A stretch of 64,000 nt of DNA from Flavobacteriales bacterium (GTDB lineage: Bacteria; Bacteroidota; Bacteroidia; Flavobacteriales_F; PHOS-HE28), in assembly GCA_019638085.1 (NCBI GenBank), contig JAHBUL010000006.1, forward strand, positions 124,001 through 188,000. The letters run 5' to 3'. Shown piece by piece: positions 58,701-64,000 of this stretch. The notes under the pieces were generated by a model. It ran no database searches and was not told the DNA's origin. It saw only the letters and a program-made list of their open reading frames with translations. Every line of letters starts with the position of its first letter. The stretch's first letter is position 1. The position numbers were made by a program, and so were the translations under genes.

Positions 58701-60203
58701 TCAAGCCCGCAGGAGCATCTCACTCCTGTTGCGCATGAACAACAATGCGCCCTCCATCAAGTCGTGCATCACCACATCTTCTTCCACGAAGGACACCTTC
58801 TTGCGCAACCCCTCATGAATGGCTTCAATGGCCTTGGAAGACTTCAATGGCCTGCGGAACTCCAATGCCTGTGCGGCGGTTAAAAGCTCGATGGCGAGGA
58901 TACGTTCCACATCCTCCGCCACCTGCCATGTCTTAATGGCTGCAGCAGCGCCCATACTTACATGATCCTCTTGCCCGTTACTGCTGTCGATGGTGTCCAC
59001 GCTGTTGGGCATGCAGCGTTGCTTGTTGGCGCTGACCAAGGAGGCCGATGCGTACTGCGGGATCATGAAGCCACTGTTGAGGCCGGGGTGCGCGACCAGG
59101 AACGCTGGCAATCCGCGCTGTCCGCTGAGCAGTTTGTATGTGCGGCGTTCGCTGATGCTGCCGAACTCGGCGAGTGCAATGGCCAGGAAGTCCAATGCAA
59201 GAGCAAGCGGTTGTCCATGAAAATTACCCGCGCTTATGATCAGGTCCTCATCGTCGAAGACCGTGGGATTGTCCGTCACGGATTCCAGCTCGCGTTCCAC
59301 CACGCGCTCCACGTATGCGATCGCATCACGGGAGGCTCCATGCACTTGCGGAATACAACGGAAGGAATACGGATCCTGCACATGCTTCTTCGCACGCTTG
59401 GCGATCGCACTCCCCTTGAGCAACTCGCGCATATGGCCCGCCACCACGGCCTGCCCAGGATGTGGTCGCACCGCATGGACCGAAGCGTGGAACGGCTCGA
59501 TGCGGCCATCGAACGCGTCAAGTGAAAGTGCAGCGATGACATCCGCGAAGTGTGCGATCCGGTTCGCTTTCAGCGTGAGCAGCGCCGCGAATGCACACAT
59601 GAACTGCGTGCCGTTCAGCAGCGCCAACCCTTCCTTGGGTCCCAGTTCGATGGGATCCCATCCGAGCTGCTTCAGCGCCTTGGCGGTTTTCATGCGCTTG
59701 CCCTTCAGCATCACTTCACCTAAGCCGATCAGCGGTAACGCCAGATGTGCGAGCGGCGCAAGGTCTCCGGAAGCGCCGAGTGAGCCACGCTCGTAGACCA
59801 CTGGGAGCATGTCCGCGTTGAACATCTCCACATACCGTTGCACCGTCGCCAACGCCACTGCGCTATGTCCGAAGGCCATGTTCTGCACCTTCAATACCAG
59901 CATCGTCCGAACGATCTCCTCGGGAACGGGTTCACCGGTTCCGCATGCGTGGCTCATCACCAGGTTCTTCTGCAGTTGCGCGAGCTTGTCCTTCGGAATG
60001 CTCGTGTCGGCCAAGGCACCGAAGCCGGTGTTCACACCGTAGATCGGTGCGTCGCTCTTCTTCAGTCTATCCCGCAGGTAGCTGTGGCTGCGCTTCACGG
60101 CAGCGACGGCATCCTTGCTGAGCGCGATGGGACCTCCGGAGGAAAGAATGTGATCGAGTTCGGCCAGTTCGAGGCCGATGGTACCTATTTGATGGGGCTT
60201 CAT
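58701..60203 (-). CDS. hutH: Histidine ammonia-lyase
   Basis: Converts L-histidine to trans-urocanate and ammonia, the first step of histidine breakdown. The 500-residue length is typical. The self-formed MIO cofactor site Ala144-Ser145-Gly146 lies in GSLGASGDLAP, with the catalytic Tyr in YGVNTGFG (Tyr55). Other family parts are LLNGTQFMCAF, QVHGASRDAIAYVERV, EDLIISAGNFHGQPLAL and SSNGQEDHVSMGA. Other hut genes are not present here. hisS lies 42 bp upstream on the same strand, so a shared transcript is likely. Confidence 0.95.
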   Translation of the reverse strand: MKPHQIGTIGLELAELDHILSSGGPIALSKDAVAAVKRSHSYLRDRLKKSDAPIYGVNTGFGALADTSIPKDKLAQLQKNLVMSHACGTGEPVPEEIVRTMLVLKVQNMAFGHSAVALATVQRYVEMFNADMLPVVYERGSLGASGDLAPLAHLALPLIGLGEVMLKGKRMKTAKALKQLGWDPIELGPKEGLALLNGTQFMCAFAALLTLKANRIAHFADVIAALSLDAFDGRIEPFHASVHAVRPHPGQAVVAGHMRELLKGSAIAKRAKKHVQDPYSFRCIPQVHGASRDAIAYVERVVERELESVTDNPTVFDDEDLIISAGNFHGQPLALALDFLAIALAEFGSISERRTYKLLSGQRGLPAFLVAHPGLNSGFMIPQYASASLVSANKQRCMPNSVDTIDSSNGQEDHVSMGAAAAIKTWQVAEDVERILAIELLTAAQALEFRRPLKSSKAIEAIHEGLRKKVSFVEEDVVMHDLMEGALLFMRNRSEMLLRA

Positions 60204-60245
60204 TGGGATCGTATTGTCGATACAATGGATCGACGGTCCAGGTGC

Positions 60246-61625
60246 TTATGAGATTATACTTAGCAAGTCTTCCTCCTTCACGGCCTTCTGCTCGCCGCTC
60301 TTCATCTCCTTCACGGTCACGATGCCTTGCTTCAGCTCGTTTTCACCAATGATGGCCACGAACGAGATGCCTTTATCATCGGCATACTTGAATTGCTTGG
60401 CCATCTTCACCGGATCGGGATAGAGTTCCGCTGCGATGCCCGCTTCGCGCACCGTTCGTAACAGCTTCAGGCAATGGATGGCTTCCTTCTCACCGAAATT
60501 GGCGAAGAGCACGCGCGTGCTTCCACCGAGTTCCGCCGGGAATTTGTTCGTCTCCAGCAACACGTCGTAGATGCGGTCCGCGCCGAAACTGATGCCCACG
60601 CCGCTCATGTCCTTGAGGCCGAAGATGCCGGTAAGGTCGTCGTAGCGGCCGCCGCCGCAGATGCTTCCGGGCATGTTGCCTTCCTGCGACTTCACCTCGA
60701 AGATCGCGCCGGTGTAATAGTCAAGACCGCGGGCAAGTGTGGGATCGAATTCCAACGTGGCACCGTTCCGCGTTCCCACCGCATTGAAAATGGTGGACAG
60801 GTTCCTCAAGCCTTCCTGCGCGATGGTTGAGGAAGCCAGCCATTGCTCCAGCTTCGGCCGTTGTTCCATCCACGTTCCTTCCAACTCGAAGAGCGGTGCG
60901 ATCTCGGATATGGCAGCATCGGTGATGCCCTTGGTCCGCATCTCCTCCTCCACCTTCTCCCGGCCGATCTTGTCCAGCTTATCGATGGCGGTCACCATGT
61001 CCACCACCCTTTCCGGCTGGCCGCTGATCTCCGCGATGCCACTGAGCACCTTGCGATCGTTCACTTTGATGACCACCTGCAGATCGAGTGCGGCGAACAC
61101 ATCTCCGATCAATTCCACCAACTCCACTTCGTTCAACAAGCTCTTGCTTCCGATCACGTCCGCATCGCACTGGTAGAACTCGCGGTAGCGACCCTTCTGC
61201 GGCCGATCGGCGCGCCACACGGGCTGGATCTGGTAACGCTTGAACGGGAAGGTGATCTCGTTGCGGTGCTGTACCACGTAGCGCGCGAAGGGCACGGTAA
61301 GGTCGTAGCGCAAGGCCTTTTCGGAAAGTTCACCGGCCAATCTTCCCGGATGCACCTCCTCTCCTTTCGTCAGCATCTCCCTCACCTCACCAGATACCGA
61401 CCTCCATGCATCCCCGCTGTTAAGCACCTTGAAGATCAGCCGATCACCCTCCTCGCCATACTTGCCGGTGAGGGTACTGAGGTTCTCCATCGCCGGGGTT
61501 TCCAGCGGGAGGAAGCCGTACTTCTGAAAAACCGCCTCAATGGTGCGGAATATGTACTTGCGGCGCAGCATCTCCGCAGGGGAGAAATCGCGCGTGCCCT
61601 TGGGAATGGAAGGCATGTTGGCCAT
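60246..61625 (-). CDS. hisS: Histidyl-tRNA synthetase
   Basis: A 459-residue class II synthetase. Motif 2 is RYQIQPVWRADRPQKGRYRE, followed by FYQCDADVIG; motif 3 includes GVGISFGADRIYDVLL. The histidine-binding segment is LARGLDYYTGAIFEVK. The C-terminal anticodon-binding domain follows (LLRTVREAGIAAELYPDPV and KYADDKGISFVAIIGENELK). Start ATG 61625 gives the standard N-terminus (MANMPSIPKGTRDFSPAEM). TACCTTCG at 61631-61638 lies 5 nt before it. It is followed by hutH, an unusual neighbour. Confidence 0.96.
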   Translation of the reverse strand: MANMPSIPKGTRDFSPAEMLRRKYIFRTIEAVFQKYGFLPLETPAMENLSTLTGKYGEEGDRLIFKVLNSGDAWRSVSGEVREMLTKGEEVHPGRLAGELSEKALRYDLTVPFARYVVQHRNEITFPFKRYQIQPVWRADRPQKGRYREFYQCDADVIGSKSLLNEVELVELIGDVFAALDLQVVIKVNDRKVLSGIAEISGQPERVVDMVTAIDKLDKIGREKVEEEMRTKGITDAAISEIAPLFELEGTWMEQRPKLEQWLASSTIAQEGLRNLSTIFNAVGTRNGATLEFDPTLARGLDYYTGAIFEVKSQEGNMPGSICGGGRYDDLTGIFGLKDMSGVGISFGADRIYDVLLETNKFPAELGGSTRVLFANFGEKEAIHCLKLLRTVREAGIAAELYPDPVKMAKQFKYADDKGISFVAIIGENELKQGIVTVKEMKSGEQKAVKEEDLLSIIS

Positions 61626-61630
61626 GGCGG

Positions 61631-61638
61631 CGAAGGTA
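61631..61638 (-). promoter_or_regulatory. -7 box upstream of hisS
   Basis: TACCTTCG on the minus strand, 5 nt before the ATG at 61625. Same form as the Fur-gene box. Confidence 0.45.
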
Positions 61639-61816
61639 AGCGGGGCGGGAAGAGGTTGGAATGGACTGCTGGGAAGAGCATGCATATGGCACTCAGAGGC
61701 GCGGAGAGGACAAATCCTCAATTATTCCATCGCGATCTTTCCGGAAGGCCGTACTGCAGGACAGGAGGCGAGAATGGGTTGGGCCTTCCTCCCTTATGGT
61801 TGTCCTTACGCTCCTG

Positions 61817-62917
61817 CTACGCTCTGAACCGACCACGCAAGCGCAGGAAACGCGACTCAAAAAAACGATGGGAAGCCCAGGACACGATGATGGTGAACAG
61901 GAAAATGAACGGATATGGAAGGAGATCGGTAGGCAGGTTCAACCGTAGGAAGAGATGCATGACAAGCATGGTAACGGCGATGTGGTAGATGTAGATCCCA
62001 TAGGATATCCGACCCAAATAACGAAGCAACGGATACTCAAGTAATTGCGACAATCGCGGATTGACGGCCAGGTTGAGCACAAGCACCCCGTACAGGATCG
62101 AATAGGCACGATACCCCACCAGACCCTTGGGATCCACGGCCATGGTAACGATGACAATAAGGAGCACTACAAGGAAGAGGCGCAAGTCCACAAGCACATT
62201 GAGCGCTTTATGACCTCGGAAGAACAAAAGAGCCATGAGCGCACCCACTGCCATACAATCGATGTTGAAGTTCGCCCAATACTTGAGCAAATACCATTGC
62301 ATTGTCCCGGATCCTTCTGAACCCGGGGCAAGGCTTCGATACACCGCTGCATAGCCAATGAAAACGGCGATCATGAGCGCGAGCCTGTAGCGCTTGAACA
62401 GACGAAGGAGAATCGGCCAGATCAAATAAAAATGCTCTTCGGTTCCGATCGACCATAGATGCATCGCATCCGGCACGGGCCCCACCATGGCCGTGACCCA
62501 AGTAGGAATGAACAGAATGAACAACCCGAGCTTTTGCGGCCAATCCGTGATCACCACGCGAGCATCGGTATTCGGCAGATGTAGCACCGGTATCAATGGC
62601 AACACGAACAGCGAGAGCAGGACCATCAAGAAGTACAAAGGCCAGATTCGCAGGATGCGGCGCATTTGGAAATTGCGCACCTTGAACCGGCCATGTGCCT
62701 CCTCCTCTTGCAACAAGAGGTAGGTGATCAGGAAACCACTGATGGCGAAGAACAACAGTACTCCCAGATGGCCGATCTGGTCCCACTGCTCCAGACTACT
62801 CGTGTGCGGCAGGTCCAACAAGGCCTTGATGTTCTCCGTGTGATGAACGACCACCAAGCTTGCGGCGAGAAAGCGAAGGCCGTCCAGATTAGGAAAATAA
62901 ACCTTTGCCGCAGACAT
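61817..62917 (-). CDS. Acyltransferase 3 (OafA/YrhL-like) membrane protein
   Basis: A 366-residue protein with about ten membrane helices. The N-terminal catalytic motif NLDGLRFLAASLVVVHH (His-His, helix 2) and the Arg of LDGLR are conserved in acyltransferase-3 enzymes. These transfer acyl groups, usually acetyl, to sugars of surface polysaccharide or peptidoglycan. LWSIGTEEHFYLIWPILLRL is a second family motif. The start is ATG 62917. There is no nearby glycan gene set, so the acceptor is unknown. Confidence 0.9.
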   Translation of the reverse strand: MSAAKVYFPNLDGLRFLAASLVVVHHTENIKALLDLPHTSSLEQWDQIGHLGVLLFFAISGFLITYLLLQEEEAHGRFKVRNFQMRRILRIWPLYFLMVLLSLFVLPLIPVLHLPNTDARVVITDWPQKLGLFILFIPTWVTAMVGPVPDAMHLWSIGTEEHFYLIWPILLRLFKRYRLALMIAVFIGYAAVYRSLAPGSEGSGTMQWYLLKYWANFNIDCMAVGALMALLFFRGHKALNVLVDLRLFLVVLLIVIVTMAVDPKGLVGYRAYSILYGVLVLNLAVNPRLSQLLEYPLLRYLGRISYGIYIYHIAVTMLVMHLFLRLNLPTDLLPYPFIFLFTIIVSWASHRFFESRFLRLRGRFRA

Positions 62918-63115
62918 GGGCGTGCAATCTAAACGGGTTATTGAGCGCAGCGCAATACGAGGTCTGGAACGCTGGTTGAATAGATCACGCCGGAGGAACG
63001 TGCATGTTTCATCCCGTTCGTTCCCATGAAGCACCACGGTGATGCAACATCACTGTGGCAATGGCGGTCAACCCGACTTCCAACCAGGTCCACCCGTTCA
63101 AGAATGGAAGGCGGT
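62918..63115. other. Intergenic region without recognised gene
   Basis: About 200 bp between the acyltransferase start and the stop of the oxidoreductase. TAGATTGC lies near 62931 on the minus strand and could be a weak -7 box. No gene or structured RNA was seen. Confidence 0.4.
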
Positions 63116-64000
63116 TCACTTCAGCATTGCCCGCACCATGGGCACCACTTTGGTGGCGTACAGCTCAATGCTGCGTAACATCATCTCATGCGGCAAAGTT
63201 CCAGCACTGTACTTCATATCGAACCGTGACAGTCCGAGCGCTTTCACGGTGTTGGCGATCTTGAGTGCCACGGTCTCCGGTGCACCGGCGCACAAGGCAC
63301 CCGATGGAGCCGCCAATTGCTCAAAGCTGGCCCGCGACAGCGGCGGCCATCCGCGCTCCCGGCCGATCTTGGCATACATGGCCGCAAAATGCGGGAAGAG
63401 TTCCTCGCGGGCCTGATCGTCCGTATCGGCCACATAGCCAGGCGAATGCACACCGATGGGAAGGGGCTTCATTTCACGCTTCGCCAACGTCCTCTTGTAT
63501 AATTCCACCAAGGGTCGGAAGCTCAATGGATCACCGCCAATGATGGCAAGCATGAGCGGCAAGCCATGGTCTGCGGCTCGCACGACCGAGGCCGGTGTGC
63601 CCCCGACGGCTACCCATGTTCGTAGGGAACCCATCGCCGTGGGTGGATACACCTGCTGATCCTTCAACGCTGAACGCGTTGCACCTTGCCAGGTCACCGG
63701 TTTCTCCTTGAGCAGTTCGGTGAACAGTTTGAGGCGTTCCTCGAACAGCAGCTCGTATTGGTCCAGATTGAAGCCGAATAACGGGAAGGATTCCGTGAAT
63801 GACCCCCGCCCGATGATCACTTCCGCGCGTCCATTGGATATGGCATCCAAAGTGGAGAAGCGCTGGAACACACGCACCGGGTCATCCGAACTGAGCACGG
63901 TAACGGCGGAACCCAAGCGGATATGCTCGGTCCGCCCTGCAATGGCGGCCAACAGAACATCGGGTGCGGAAACCGCAAAATCAGCACGATGATGTTCGCC
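63116..64000 (-). CDS. LLM-class flavin-dependent oxidoreductase (5' end cut off)
   Basis: The window ends inside the gene. The visible 294 codons are a luciferase-like monooxygenase barrel: GEHHRADFAVSAPDVLLAAI at the right edge, GSAVTVLSSDDPVRVFQRFS, NGRAEVIIGRGSF, VAVGGTPASVVRAADHGLP and a C-terminal LSRFDMKYSAGTLPHEMML. Such enzymes are FMN or F420 dependent; in this lineage FMN is expected. Substrate unknown. The frame runs through to the last base, so the missing N-terminal part lies outside. Confidence 0.88.
   Translation of the reverse strand, partial: GEHHRADFAVSAPDVLLAAIAGRTEHIRLGSAVTVLSSDDPVRVFQRFSTLDAISNGRAEVIIGRGSFTESFPLFGFNLDQYELLFEERLKLFTELLKEKPVTWQGATRSALKDQQVYPPTAMGSLRTWVAVGGTPASVVRAADHGLPLMLAIIGGDPLSFRPLVELYKRTLAKREMKPLPIGVHSPGYVADTDDQAREELFPHFAAMYAKIGRERGWPPLSRASFEQLAAPSGALCAGAPETVALKIANTVKALGLSRFDMKYSAGTLPHEMMLRSIELYATKVVPMVRAMLK

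Noticed and set aside
60204-60245. Operator for hutH (ATTGTCGATACAAT)
   Set aside because: Only a 5-bp symmetric stem with a short spacer; no match to a known Hut regulator site.

Overview
The window is a GC-rich, almost fully coding chromosomal segment of a Bacteroidota bacterium, most likely an uncultured high-GC member of the Flavobacteriales. The taxonomic level is inference. The sequence evidence is six secreted proteins with C-terminal type IX secretion (T9SS) sorting domains, Bacteroidota-type families (DUF4476, OstA-like plus Skp/OmpH, a CsgG/LPP20 lipoprotein set, LytTR/His_kinase pairs), and Bacteroidota -7 promoter boxes (TAnnTTTG or TAnCTTCG) lying only 4-20 nt upstream of start codons. 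No rRNA, tRNA, CRISPR array, prophage or insertion sequence was seen.

Layout. 1-4.4 kb: fumarylacetoacetase, a bifunctional RelA/SpoT enzyme and a small hypothetical protein. 4.5-13.7 kb: two T9SS cargo genes and an NAD-linked formate dehydrogenase locus (fdhB-like, a HigB/HigA toxin-antitoxin pair, 5-formyl-THF cyclo-ligase, fdhA). This locus is bracketed by a short copy of the fdhB 5' end on one side and a remnant of an fdhA 3' end on the other. 13.9-21.4 kb: TPR protein, 2,4-dienoyl-CoA reductase-type SDR, small periplasmic and lipoproteins, a SiaC-like protein, a universal stress protein and unknowns. 21.4-29.2 kb (minus strand): Hsp20, TonB-like protein, an RNA m5C methyltransferase, purA, STAS protein and Fur regulator (a tightly packed run), then a MoxR-type AAA ATPase with its VWA partner. 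29.2-38.6 kb: three T9SS cargo proteins, a nitroreductase, OstA-like and OmpH envelope-biogenesis proteins, and a LytTR two-component pair. 38.9-42.9 kb: ACP phosphodiesterase, an MltF-type lytic transglycosylase and a T9SS-exported deiminase resembling Porphyromonas PPAD. 42.9-47.4 kb: a four-gene operon of DUF4476, CsgG-like and two LPP20-type lipoproteins. 47.5-52.1 kb: a MacAB-like efflux operon with two permeases. 52.1-64 kb: serine hydrolase, RsmE, DUF4159 protein, TerC, an alpha/beta hydrolase, a CDGSH/glutamate synthase fusion, hutH-hisS, an acyltransferase and a truncated luciferase-like oxidoreductase.

The least explained structure lies between the genes. At least five intergenic regions (about 1.43, 3.86, 15.9, 49.5 and 55.1 kb) hold short arrays with a strict 7-bp period. 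The heptamers are related (GTCYTAT, GTCCGTT, GTCCTGR, GGTACCG), and in four of the five regions the array is paired with inverted copies that can fold into hairpins. Two distant elements share identical 13-bp inverted arms. One element lies inside a 174-bp tandem duplication that copied the 3' end of the neighbouring gene. These resemble the heptanucleotide repeats of cyanobacteria in form, but I know of no named family for them in Bacteroidota. Together with the fdh end fragments and the CsgG/LPP20 operon they are the best candidates for something undescribed.
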